Positions 6,259 to 14,787 of a stretch of 14,788 nt of DNA are shown here, in pieces. The translations under genes were made by a program, and so were the position numbers. The stretch is taken from positions 1-14,788 of the forward strand of contig CALAGF010000368.1 of assembly GCA_937892345.1 (NCBI GenBank). Reading direction: 5' to 3'. The notes under the pieces were generated by a model that was given only the letters and a program-made list of their open reading frames with translations, had not been told where the DNA came from and ran no database searches. The DNA is from an uncultured Rhodocyclaceae bacterium (lineage in GTDB: Bacteria; Pseudomonadota; Gammaproteobacteria; Burkholderiales; Rhodocyclaceae). Numbering within the stretch: the first letter of the stretch is position 1; the number at the start of each line of letters is the position of its first letter.

Positions 6259-9200
6259 TGTCCTGTGCGCTCCTCACTGGCTGCGGGTTTGTTGTCCAGG
6301 AGCGGCGCCTTGTCCACCAAGGGTTCGTCCCAGGTTCCGGTGACATGATAACGATAGCTGAACAGCCGGCTGAGCGGCCGCTGCAGCACGGTGTTGGCCA
6401 CCAAGGCCGCAGCCCCCGCCACCGGGTTAATCAAGGCTGCCGTGCCGACGGCAGCCAGACTGCCGACCTCCGGCTTGACCAGCACGTTCATATCCTGGGT
6501 CTCGCGCTGCAAATCAGTCTCTCCATCAATTGCCACCTGCACCGCAGGACCGTTGATGTTCAAACTCTCCTGAGTCCGCATGACGCCACGCTCGACAGCC
6601 AACTTGCTGTCAATCGAATCGAAAGCCAGTCCGGCACTGAATAGATCATGAAAATCCAGCGTCAAACGGCGGGGGAGCGATTGCAGCGAGATCAATCCAA
6701 GCAATCGACCCACTCCCGGTTCGAGCTTGCGGAACTGGCCTTTCTCGGCCTTCAGGGTCATGCCGCCACTCAAGCTGGCATAGTCGATTGCGGTCAACGG
6801 CCCGTTCCAGCGCAAATTGCCTTCCAGTCTGGCCTTGCCTTGGCGCACGCTGTCTTCGTAACCGAGCCGCCCAAGCAGGCCGCCAATATCCTTGGCGTTC
6901 AGCGTGAAGTCGAGTTGGGTCGACTGGTGTGCGCCCCGCTGCCAAAAGCCCTTGCCGTCAAGCTGAGCATCGTCATTCTGCAAATTCAGGCGATCCAGCC
7001 ACCACTTGCCTGACTGATTTCTGGCCAGTAACTGCAGTGCGCCCAAACGTCGCTCGCCTATCCGCAAATCATCGACCTTGAGATTCATTCCGGGCAGGCT
7101 GTCGACCGGACTGGACGCTTCGCCCGAAGCGCTTTCCCGGCTCAAGGACAAGCGCTGCAAGTGCCCTTCCAGCCAGCCATCATCCCGCGCACGCCAAAAC
7201 AATTCGCCTTCTGCCTCACGCAGGGCAAGTGCAATTTTCCAGCCGCTATCCTGCGGAATCAGCGACGCCTTGAACTGGTGATAATTGCGCCCGAACAGGC
7301 GAAATTCCTGACTCGCCAATTGCACCAGGGTCAATGGCAATTGGCTGGCATCACCCTGCGCGGCATCGTCAACCGGTAAATAATTCCGCCAGGCGTCAGC
7401 GTCAATCCCGGGCAGATTGACGCGAACCGCCAGACCCTTTTCCGGCAAGGCTGGCTCCACATCACCCACCGCAAAGACGCCACGGTTCCAGCGACCGTTA
7501 CGGCGCATGATCAAGCCCTGCGCGACCTTGCCCAAAACAATTCGATATTGCTCCACGCCCTCTGCCGGCACACTGCGCTCAACCATCAGCGGCAAGGTGC
7601 TTTCCGCCGTTTTATTCAAGCTTGCAGGGAGCGGCGAACTGACGCCGACCAGATCGGAACTCACCGCTACCGTGGCCTGGCGGTTCTTGATGGCAATATC
7701 CGCTTTCCAGCGCGCGCTACCGCTCAAGTGATTGATCAGAGGCCAGCCAAAATGCCGGCTGACCTCGGCCATTTTCGCTGTCCCGCTCGCCAGCACAGCG
7801 ACCTTTCCATCCTGACTGCCAACCTGGACCACCAGCGGCCCACCAAATCCGAAACCGGCAATATCCCGCGCAGCGACACTGGTTTCCGTGATATCCAAGC
7901 GGCCATTGACCTGGGTGATCAAGGGCAAACCCTCAACCACGTTCAACTGGTCGTTCTGAAAATGGTACTGCCCCCGCACCCGGGTTTGCTCCGGGCGCCG
8001 CAAGGGGATATCAAGATGCAAATTGAGCCGCCCGCGACCGTAAGCCTTCATTCCGTCAGTGAAATAGTCAATTGCATGGGCAACCGGACTGGCATCAATG
8101 AACTTGAGAAACTCAGCCGTTGGACCTGCCGCCTCGCCGCGCACCAGCAGCATCTCGTCGCTGACGTCAAAATCGGGAATACCGACCGTAACATTCGACA
8201 AATCAGCGCCAAGAATACGGCCCCGGTTCGCACGAATGCTCATCCCGTAATCGAAGTGCATTTCGCCGTCGATGTCCTCAATGACCGGCCAGCCATCGGC
8301 ATAATCGATTTTCGCGCCTCTAGCCTTCGCCGTGACTTCGAATTTTCCGGTCGACGGATCACGGAAGGGAAAATCGCGCAAATTGCCGCGTAACACGAGG
8401 CGACCGTCATAGGCTGAGCCGGCCACAATCCCCCGCCTTATCCAGTCGCGGGCACTGGCATTGACCACGTGCGGCATGTAACGCCAGACCGCGGTGCCAT
8501 TCGCACGTTCGATCTCCGCCTGCAGATCGATTTCACCCGGGCCGCTGCCGGTATACCGGTAATTTCCGTGGGCTTTGCCCGTGGCATCGTTTCCTGAAAA
8601 CGCCACCCGGTCGATCGAAATGTCGATAGCTTCGTTCGAATGCCGCCACGACACGCCTGCCGCCAAGGTGTCAAAGACGATATCCGGCTCCGGAAACACC
8701 GCAGGCAAGGACAAGGTTGTGCGCTTGCTGTCCAGACTCAGGCGCCCCCCCGCTTCGCTGGCGTCGATCTTGCCGCTCAGGCCGCTGGCGCCGGGGAAAT
8801 AAGCCTGCGCCTGCACACCCAGGCCATTAAAAGCAGCCACCAGTGCATAACGCGTCAGTGCATCATCGCGCTTCGTCCAATTGAATTGGACACCTTCCAG
8901 CCGGCCCTGAGGCTGGTATGCCGCCAGAAGCTTGCGACTGCCTGCATCGAGCGGCAGATAGGCGGCAAGCTGCCGTAATGTACCGACATCGACCAACAAT
9001 GCGGAGGCGTTGCCGCGGATTTCGCCGTCAGACGCCTCCCAGCGCAGCTTGAAGTCGTTGGGCGCCATGCGGATCCCGTCACGCGTCAACCATTCCACGC
9101 GACGGCCGGCAACCGACCAGCGAGCCTTGCCATACATGGCTTCAATACGGCCGCGCAGGCTCGACAAATCCAGTGCCGGCAAATCATCCGACAAGCGCAC

Positions 9201-10103
9201 GCGAAGATCTTCCAGGGCCACATCAGCGGTTGCGGCAACTTCGCCATCGGCCAGTTGGCCCCAGACCCGCATGCCGCCCCGCCCCCTTGGCAGATCAATC
9301 GGATAGTCCAGCCAGGGCTTCCAACCTGCCAGATCGGCATACGTCATTTCGAGATAAATCTTGCCGGAGTAGCTTTCCAGCGCGTCGCTCAGATTGCCGT
9401 GCACCTCGCCCCGCAGATCAATATGTGCAGCAAGTTCAGCAGGCGGTGCGGCGGTCAGACCGAAGCGGTGGCGTTCGCCTGTATTGTCCATGCCAAAATT
9501 CAATTCGCTAAGCGCCAATGGCGGTGCGGCACGCAGGTGATCTTCCCAGACAATGCTGGCATTACGAATACGAATCCGGCGTTGAGCCAGAAGCCAGTCG
9601 GCGAAGGCAGGATCACCTTCCCCCTGCGCCTCCACACCGGCGATCCGGATTTTTCCGTTGCGGTCCCGCTTCACATGCAACACCGGCTGATCCAATGCGA
9701 GCAAAGACAGAATTGGCTTGAATTGCCACACACTTCGCCAGGACAGGACGCTCTCCACGCGACCAAGACTCAGCGCGGGCAAAGCATTCGCATCAAGCAT
9801 GACGACATCGTCAAGAATGAGGTCAGGATTGAGGCCTTTCCATCCGGCCTCAATTTTGCCAATACGAACCTCCTGTCCGACTGCCCGCGATGCGGCAGCC
9901 TCGATTTCCGGGCGATATTCGGCAATTCCCGGCAGCACGATAAAACGCAAGGCGAGCACCAAGGCCGCAAAAACGAACCATACGGTCAACGCCAGCGTGA
10001 GCAAAAAACGGCCAAGCCGGCGCCAACGCGCCGAATTGCACGATTCGGCAGCAAGCAAATTCAAGGGATTTTCGGGAGGCTGCGGTGCGCGGGAGTCAGG
10101 CAC
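6255..10103 (-). CDS. yhdP: YhdP family AsmA-like inner-membrane lipid transport protein
   Basis: A 1282-residue protein, close to the E. coli YhdP length. One N-terminal transmembrane helix (about residues 33-58, 'LLTLALTVWFVFAALVLAL') anchors it in the inner membrane; the rest is a long beta-rich periplasmic region of AsmA-like type. The segment after the helix ('EIEAAASRAVGQEVRIGKIE') and the C-terminal region ('GVGRLLGLISLQSLPRRL', then 'YRYHVTGTWDEP') match the YhdP/TIGR02099 pattern. In E. coli YhdP, TamB and YdbH are bridge-like proteins that carry phospholipids from inner to outer membrane; the same role is inferred here. The start is a GTG with no clear Shine-Dalgarno, and no ATG lies before the membrane helix, so the exact start is uncertain. 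It is the first gene of the minus-strand run and ends in an ATGA overlap with the amidase gene. Confidence 0.93.
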   Translation of the reverse strand: MPDSRAPQPPENPLNLLAAESCNSARWRRLGRFLLTLALTVWFVFAALVLALRFIVLPGIAEYRPEIEAAASRAVGQEVRIGKIEAGWKGLNPDLILDDVVMLDANALPALSLGRVESVLSWRSVWQFKPILSLLALDQPVLHVKRDRNGKIRIAGVEAQGEGDPAFADWLLAQRRIRIRNASIVWEDHLRAAPPLALSELNFGMDNTGERHRFGLTAAPPAELAAHIDLRGEVHGNLSDALESYSGKIYLEMTYADLAGWKPWLDYPIDLPRGRGGMRVWGQLADGEVAATADVALEDLRVRLSDDLPALDLSSLRGRIEAMYGKARWSVAGRRVEWLTRDGIRMAPNDFKLRWEASDGEIRGNASALLVDVGTLRQLAAYLPLDAGSRKLLAAYQPQGRLEGVQFNWTKRDDALTRYALVAAFNGLGVQAQAYFPGASGLSGKIDASEAGGRLSLDSKRTTLSLPAVFPEPDIVFDTLAAGVSWRHSNEAIDISIDRVAFSGNDATGKAHGNYRYTGSGPGEIDLQAEIERANGTAVWRYMPHVVNASARDWIRRGIVAGSAYDGRLVLRGNLRDFPFRDPSTGKFEVTAKARGAKIDYADGWPVIEDIDGEMHFDYGMSIRANRGRILGADLSNVTVGIPDFDVSDEMLLVRGEAAGPTAEFLKFIDASPVAHAIDYFTDGMKAYGRGRLNLHLDIPLRRPEQTRVRGQYHFQNDQLNVVEGLPLITQVNGRLDITETSVAARDIAGFGFGGPLVVQVGSQDGKVAVLASGTAKMAEVSRHFGWPLINHLSGSARWKADIAIKNRQATVAVSSDLVGVSSPLPASLNKTAESTLPLMVERSVPAEGVEQYRIVLGKVAQGLIMRRNGRWNRGVFAVGDVEPALPEKGLAVRVNLPGIDADAWRNYLPVDDAAQGDASQLPLTLVQLASQEFRLFGRNYHQFKASLIPQDSGWKIALALREAEGELFWRARDDGWLEGHLQRLSLSRESASGEASSPVDSLPGMNLKVDDLRIGERRLGALQLLARNQSGKWWLDRLNLQNDDAQLDGKGFWQRGAHQSTQLDFTLNAKDIGGLLGRLGYEDSVRQGKARLEGNLRWNGPLTAIDYASLSGGMTLKAEKGQFRKLEPGVGRLLGLISLQSLPRRLTLDFHDLFSAGLAFDSIDSKLAVERGVMRTQESLNINGPAVQVAIDGETDLQRETQDMNVLVKPEVGSLAAVGTAALINPVAGAAALVANTVLQRPLSRLFSYRYHVTGTWDEPLVDKAPLLDNKPAASEERTGQ

Positions 10104-10116
10104 GCTACACGCCGTT

Positions 10117-10146
10117 TTGCCAGAGGAGGTCAGAGGTCACTACAAT
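10117..10146 (+). promoter_or_regulatory. Sigma70-like promoter of glnE
   Basis: -35 TTGCCA (10117-10122), 18-nt spacer, -10 TACAAT (10141-10146); each hexamer matches the consensus at five of six positions. Predicted transcription start is near 10153, giving a leader of about 44 nt before the glnE ATG. The spacer holds the tandem repeat listed separately. Confidence 0.65.
10126..10139 (+). repeat. Tandem 7-bp direct repeat GAGGTCA x2 inside the glnE promoter spacer
   Basis: Two perfect adjacent copies of GAGGTCA (10126-10132 and 10133-10139) lie between the -35 and -10 elements in the 92-bp divergent glnE/yhdP intergenic region. Position suggests a possible regulator site, but no known regulator motif is recognised and the repeat is short enough to be chance. 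Confidence 0.45.
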
Positions 10147-10196
10147 CAGGGGTTACGGCTAAAACCGCTATTTTATCCTTGAAGGCCTCGGGCCGA

Positions 10197-12911
10197 ATGA
10201 ATCTCATGAACCCACAGATCGATCCGCGCTGGCAAGCAGCGCTTGAGCACAGCCGCTACCTCTCCAATCTGTTTCAGGCTCGCCCCGAACTGATCCCCGA
10301 ACTGGCCAGCTTGTGGGAGCGCGCACCGGATGCCGAGATGCTGCTGGCCCCGCTGCAACGGGAGTTCGCCAGTGACGAGGATTTGCGTGCCGGCCTTCGG
10401 CGCCTGCGACAAAGAACCATGGCCCACATCATCCTGCGCGATCTTTGTGGGCTCTCCCCATTGGCGGAAGTCGTCGAAACCATGACCCTGCTTGCCGATA
10501 TCACCACCAACTTCGCACTCGACTTCCATCATCGCCAACTCGCCAGCACCTACGGTGAACCGCTCGATAGCGAGGGCAAGCCCCAAAAACTCATGATTAT
10601 CGGCATGGGAAAACTGGGTGGCCGGGAGCTGAATGTCTCCTCGGACGTGGATTACATTTTTGTATACCCCGAAGAGGGCGATACCAACGGCCCGAAATCG
10701 ATCGAAAACTACGATTTCTTTTCCCGGCTGGGCAAACGCGTGATTGGTGCCCTGGGAGACATCACCTGTGATGGCCAGGTTTTCCGGGTCGACATGCGCC
10801 TGCGTCCCCACGGTGACTCAGGCCCCCTGGTCTGCTCGCTGGACGCGCTGGAGAACTATTTCATCACTCAGGGCAGGGAATGGGAGCGCTACGCCTGGAT
10901 CAAGGGGCGCACGATGAATGCAGGTGACAACCTGCAGCCAACGTGGGTCACGGCAATGCAGAAAATCGCTCGCCCCTTCGTTTTCCGGAAGTATCTGGAC
11001 TTCGGTGCCATCAATGCCATGCGCGACCTGCACGCGCAGATTCGCCGGGAAGTCGCGCGCAAGGACATGGCGGATCACGTAAAACTCGGCCCCGGCGGTA
11101 TTCGGGAAATTGAATTCATCGCGCAGGTGTTTCAACTGATTCGCGGTGGACGTGATCCATCACTGCAAATCCGCCCCACCCTCGGCGTCCTGCGCCTGCT
11201 TACCGAACGCGAACTGTTGCCGACCGAGACCGAGTGCGAGTTGCGCGAAGCCTACGATTTTCTGCGCCGCCTCGAACATCGGCTGCAATATGTTGAAGAC
11301 CAGCAAACCCACATGCTGCCGGTCAACCCGCAGGAACGCCAAAAAATTGCACGCAGCATGGGGCATTCCGATTGGCCATCCATGCTTGCCGTACTGGACG
11401 CCCACAGGGAACGGGTCAGCCGGCATTTCGATGCCGTCTTTTCCGACCCGGAAAACGGCGAACATCCACTGACAGGTCTTTGGCACGGGCAACTGGATGA
11501 CGAAACCGCGATTGAAGCCTTCGGCAATCTGGGTTTTCGCAAGCCACGCGAGGCCATTGAGCGACTTGGCGCATTGCGGACCTCAAACCGCTACCTCCAG
11601 CTTCCGGCCAGCAACCGCAGCCGTCTCGATGCAGTCGGCCCCCGGCTGATCGAAGCTGCCGGCGCCACCACCGATCCCGATGTCACCTTAAGCCGCGGAC
11701 TGAGTTTCCTGGAAAACATCGCCCGACGCGGTGCCTATCTCGCCTTGCTCCAGCAATACCCCATGGCACTGCGGCGAGTTGCCGACATGATCTGCGCGTC
11801 CACCTGGGGAACGGAATACCTCAATCTTCACCCCTTGCTGCTGGACGAATTGCTTGATCCTCGTCTTTATGAAATCGCTACTGACTGGAAGGGATTCCGC
11901 GAGCAACTCCAGCGCAACCTGGCCGACCACGCGGGGGACACCGAGCGGGAAATGGATATTCTGCGGGAGATGCACCATGCTCAGGTTTTCCGGCTACTCG
12001 CCCAGGATCTGGCCGGCCTGCAGACCATAGAACACCTCTCGGACCATCTCACCGAATTGGCTGACAGCATCGTTCAGATCACCCTGCCCCTGGTCTGGAG
12101 CAAGATCCGCAACCGCCATTGCGAAACCCCAAAATTCGCCGTCATCGGCTATGGCAAGCTGGGCGGCAAGGAACTGGGTTACGCCTCCGATCTGGATCTC
12201 GTCTATCTCTACGATGACGAGGATCAGGACGCCCAGGAGAATTACACACGACTTGGTCAGCGGCTCAATACCTGGCTATCGAGTCAGACGCCGGCCGGCA
12301 TCCTGTTCGAGACCGACCTCCGCCTCCGCCCCAATGGCGACTCGGGGATGCTCGCGGTCACGGTCGACGGCTTCCGCGACTACCAGATGAAGCACGCTTG
12401 GGTATGGGAGCACCAGGCACTCACCCGCGCCCGCTTCTGTGCTGGCGACCCGGATGTCGGTGCCCGCTTCGACCGTATCCGCTGTGAAATTCTTTGCCAG
12501 CCGCGCGAACTGACCGTGCTGCGTGATGAAATCGTCGCCATGCGGCAAAAAATGTACGATGCCCACGCTTCGCATAGTGCCGATCACTTCGCACTCAAGC
12601 ACGACCCCGGCGGCATTATCGACGTCGAATTCATCGTCCAGTATCTTGTACTGGGCTACGCTCACCAGCATCCGGTACTGACCGGAAACCTGGGCAATAT
12701 TGCCCTGCTGGGAATCGCCGCAGAACTCGGCCTGATTGGTGCTGCAATGGCCGAAGCCAGCGCTAACGCCTATCGCGAATTCCGCCGCCTGCAACATGCG
12801 CAGCGTCTTTCAGCCACGCCGAAAGCACCGGTCGAACGTGAACCGCTGGAGCACCACATCCAGGCGGTCAAAGCGCTGTGGGCGGCTGTTTTTTCAGATA
12901 GTCGGCAATAG
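10197..12911 (+). CDS. glnE: Bifunctional glutamine synthetase adenylyltransferase/adenylyl-removing enzyme
   Basis: GlnE adds AMP to glutamine synthetase when nitrogen is plentiful and removes it when nitrogen is scarce, under control of PII (GlnB) and glutamine. The 904-aa protein has two nucleotidyltransferase modules. The N-terminal adenylyl-removing one has GMGKLGGRELN (136-146) with D150/D152 and a later 'RLRPHGDSGPLV'. The C-terminal adenylylating one has GYGKLGGKELG (651-661) with D665/D667 and 'RLRPNGDSGML'. Both catalytic aspartate pairs are intact; 'GPGGIREIEF' and 'DPGGIIDVEF' are the conserved helical partners. The reading frame stays open back to 9255, but that part is antisense to yhdP and upstream of the promoter, so I start at ATG 10197 (GAAGG 12 nt upstream; in-frame TTG 10179 and ATG 10206 are alternatives). 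Length is slightly below E. coli GlnE (946). The 3' end overlaps the convergent GGDEF/EAL gene by 44 bp. Confidence 0.96.
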   Translation: MNLMNPQIDPRWQAALEHSRYLSNLFQARPELIPELASLWERAPDAEMLLAPLQREFASDEDLRAGLRRLRQRTMAHIILRDLCGLSPLAEVVETMTLLADITTNFALDFHHRQLASTYGEPLDSEGKPQKLMIIGMGKLGGRELNVSSDVDYIFVYPEEGDTNGPKSIENYDFFSRLGKRVIGALGDITCDGQVFRVDMRLRPHGDSGPLVCSLDALENYFITQGREWERYAWIKGRTMNAGDNLQPTWVTAMQKIARPFVFRKYLDFGAINAMRDLHAQIRREVARKDMADHVKLGPGGIREIEFIAQVFQLIRGGRDPSLQIRPTLGVLRLLTERELLPTETECELREAYDFLRRLEHRLQYVEDQQTHMLPVNPQERQKIARSMGHSDWPSMLAVLDAHRERVSRHFDAVFSDPENGEHPLTGLWHGQLDDETAIEAFGNLGFRKPREAIERLGALRTSNRYLQLPASNRSRLDAVGPRLIEAAGATTDPDVTLSRGLSFLENIARRGAYLALLQQYPMALRRVADMICASTWGTEYLNLHPLLLDELLDPRLYEIATDWKGFREQLQRNLADHAGDTEREMDILREMHHAQVFRLLAQDLAGLQTIEHLSDHLTELADSIVQITLPLVWSKIRNRHCETPKFAVIGYGKLGGKELGYASDLDLVYLYDDEDQDAQENYTRLGQRLNTWLSSQTPAGILFETDLRLRPNGDSGMLAVTVDGFRDYQMKHAWVWEHQALTRARFCAGDPDVGARFDRIRCEILCQPRELTVLRDEIVAMRQKMYDAHASHSADHFALKHDPGGIIDVEFIVQYLVLGYAHQHPVLTGNLGNIALLGIAAELGLIGAAMAEASANAYREFRRLQHAQRLSATPKAPVEREPLEHHIQAVKALWAAVFSDSRQ

Positions 12912-14787
12912 CACGACGCAAGGCCATCAGCCCGTCTATCAGCTTGGCGCTATGCTTGCGCTGGGCCTGAAGGCGGGCGACAGTGCCCTCCTTGTCGCGC
13001 TCGGAAATGCAATTGCCCACATCAATCACCGCGGCATAGGCCTTTTCATAAAGCCCGGATATCTGTGAAAACTCCGGCAAGCTGCTGTAGCGCGCAGCGG
13101 CAATGCCAAACAACCAGTGACCAAAGGAAGTTTCGTGTAATTTCCCGATCCGGTTCAGCAACAAACCCGCATCTTCACGCTCGACTGCAATTTCGACCAT
13201 ACGCAGCCAGCGTCGTTGCTCAACCTCTGCAACCAACATCGGAAAATCACTGCGCCGCCAAGGAATCACCAAGCTGGCGCGCCATGCCGGATCAGGGCGA
13301 TAGGCATCCACCCAAGCTAACACTTCGTCTGCCTGAATCGGCCGGGAAATTGCATAACCCTGAGCGATATCGCACTTGAAACGCAGTAATACGATCCCCT
13401 GCTCAACAAACTCCATACCCTCGGCGACCACTTGACGTTTGAACGCAGATGCCAGGCCGACAATGCCGGAAAAGGCATCTGCTCCTTCGTGTGACTCGAG
13501 CATTTCCCGCACGAAAGACTGGTCAATTTTCAAGGTCTTCGCCGGCAGGCGTTTCAAATAGAGCAGTGACGAATAGCCGGTCCCAAAATCGTCAAGGGCA
13601 AATTCGACACCCAGATCACGGCAACGGCTGATCACTCGTGAAACCAGATTCACATCTTCCAGCGCAGCCGCTTCAAGGATTTCAAGCTCGAGAAATTGCG
13701 GCTCTACGGCAGGGAATTCGGACAACATGCCTGCCAGACGGTGTACAAACTCCGGATGCAGCAAATGGCTGCCTGCAATATTGACACTGACCGGCAGCAA
13801 GAGCCCGGCCTGCTGCCAGAGACTCATCTGCTTCAGCGCGGTACGAATCGCCCATTCGCCGATATCGACCAGCACCGGATCATTGCTCAATTCGAACAGG
13901 AAATCAGCGGGCAGCAACAAGCCCTCATCCGGATGTTTCCAGCGTATCAGCGCCTCCAGGCCAACCACCTTGCCACGGCGCATGTCGACCTTGGGCTGGT
14001 AATAAAGACAAAACTCTTCGTCGGCAAAGGCCTTCTTGATCCGGACCAGGTGTTCCCTCAGACTGCGTGTGCGCAGGTCCTGCTGGATATCGAATAACTG
14101 GATGCGGTTCCTGCCCCCTTGCTTGGCCTGATACATGGCCTGATCGGCATGGCGCAACAGGGTGTCCGGATCGCCATCATCGCCCGGTACCAGCGTATAG
14201 CCGATACTCGCGGAAATCCGGGCGACACAGCGATCGATGGAATAGGGCTGGGAAATTCGCATCAGCAAGCGGCCCAGAACCTCGCGCGCCTCATGTGTAC
14301 TCTCGAGTGCACCAAGTAGCAGCGCAAACTCATCGCCCCCCAGACGGGCAACGGTGTCCGCTTCCCGCATCGAATCCTTGAGGCGCTTGGCCACTTCGAT
14401 CAGCAAACGATCGCCGACCTGGTGTCCGTAAGTGTCATTGACCGGTTTGAAATCATCGAGATCAAGGAAACAGACGGCCACCACGTCCTTGTTCCGCTTG
14501 GCTTGCGCCAGTGCCTGCTGGATGCGGTCGCCAAGCAGCACCCGGTTGGGCAAACCGGTGAGTGCGTCGTGATAGGCCAGATGCTCCAGTTTTTGCTGGC
14601 TTTCCTTGAGCGCCGAAATATCGGTATAAGTTGCCACGTAGTGCGTAATTTCACCGGAGGCGTCGCGTACCGCACTGATCGAGGCCAATTCGGTGAACAA
14701 ATCGCCGTTCTTGCGCCGATTGATGATTTCTCCGCGCCAGACGCCAAACTCTTCAAGCGCACGCCACATTCCTGCATAAAACTCGGG
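12868..14787 (-). CDS. PAS-GGDEF-EAL cyclic-di-GMP enzyme with a C-terminal CZB-like domain (5' truncated by window edge)
   Basis: The frame runs off the right edge; the ATG at 14769 is internal to a PAS domain ('PEFYAGMWRALEEFGVWRGE' continues across it), so the start is outside. Numbering from that Met: end of PAS/PAC (1-52); GGDEF domain with intact GGDEF (144-148) and an I-site RxxD (R135-D138) five residues before it, as in product-inhibited diguanylate cyclases; EAL domain with EAL (272-274), N330, E363, D393/D394, K414, E450 and Q470, the set needed for c-di-GMP hydrolysis. The usual ELTE-type motif reads E-I-L-E, with Thr replaced by Leu. A helical tail (about 505-625) resembles a CZB domain without its zinc ligands. 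Both activities look possible; which dominates probably depends on PAS signalling. No transmembrane segment lies in the visible part. It converges on glnE with a 44-bp overlap. Confidence 0.93.
   Translation of the reverse strand, partial: PEFYAGMWRALEEFGVWRGEIINRRKNGDLFTELASISAVRDASGEITHYVATYTDISALKESQQKLEHLAYHDALTGLPNRVLLGDRIQQALAQAKRNKDVVAVCFLDLDDFKPVNDTYGHQVGDRLLIEVAKRLKDSMREADTVARLGGDEFALLLGALESTHEAREVLGRLLMRISQPYSIDRCVARISASIGYTLVPGDDGDPDTLLRHADQAMYQAKQGGRNRIQLFDIQQDLRTRSLREHLVRIKKAFADEEFCLYYQPKVDMRRGKVVGLEALIRWKHPDEGLLLPADFLFELSNDPVLVDIGEWAIRTALKQMSLWQQAGLLLPVSVNIAGSHLLHPEFVHRLAGMLSEFPAVEPQFLELEILEAAALEDVNLVSRVISRCRDLGVEFALDDFGTGYSSLLYLKRLPAKTLKIDQSFVREMLESHEGADAFSGIVGLASAFKRQVVAEGMEFVEQGIVLLRFKCDIAQGYAISRPIQADEVLAWVDAYRPDPAWRASLVIPWRRSDFPMLVAEVEQRRWLRMVEIAVEREDAGLLLNRIGKLHETSFGHWLFGIAAARYSSLPEFSQISGLYEKAYAAVIDVGNCISERDKEGTVARLQAQRKHSAKLIDGLMALRRAIADYLKKQPPTAL

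Noticed and set aside
7548..8393. 281-aa plus-strand open frame opposite yhdP
   Set aside because: Antisense to the middle of yhdP, no recognisable domain or ribosome binding site; one of several such shadows along this gene.
10155..10166. Small inverted repeat CGG-CTAAAA-CCG in the glnE leader
   Set aside because: Three-base arms are too short to indicate a riboswitch or operator.
9255..10196. Upstream extension of the glnE reading frame, which would give a 1218-aa protein
   Set aside because: It is antisense to the start of yhdP, lies upstream of the likely glnE promoter, and adds Arg/Gln-rich sequence unlike any GlnE N terminus. GlnE homology begins at about 10197.
10170..10198. Possible yhdP promoter: minus-strand TAAAAT (10175-10170) as a -10
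   Set aside because: At 16-18 nt spacing the -35 candidates (TTCGGC, ATTCGG, CATTCG) match the consensus poorly and fall at or within the glnE start; no extended -10. Not supported.
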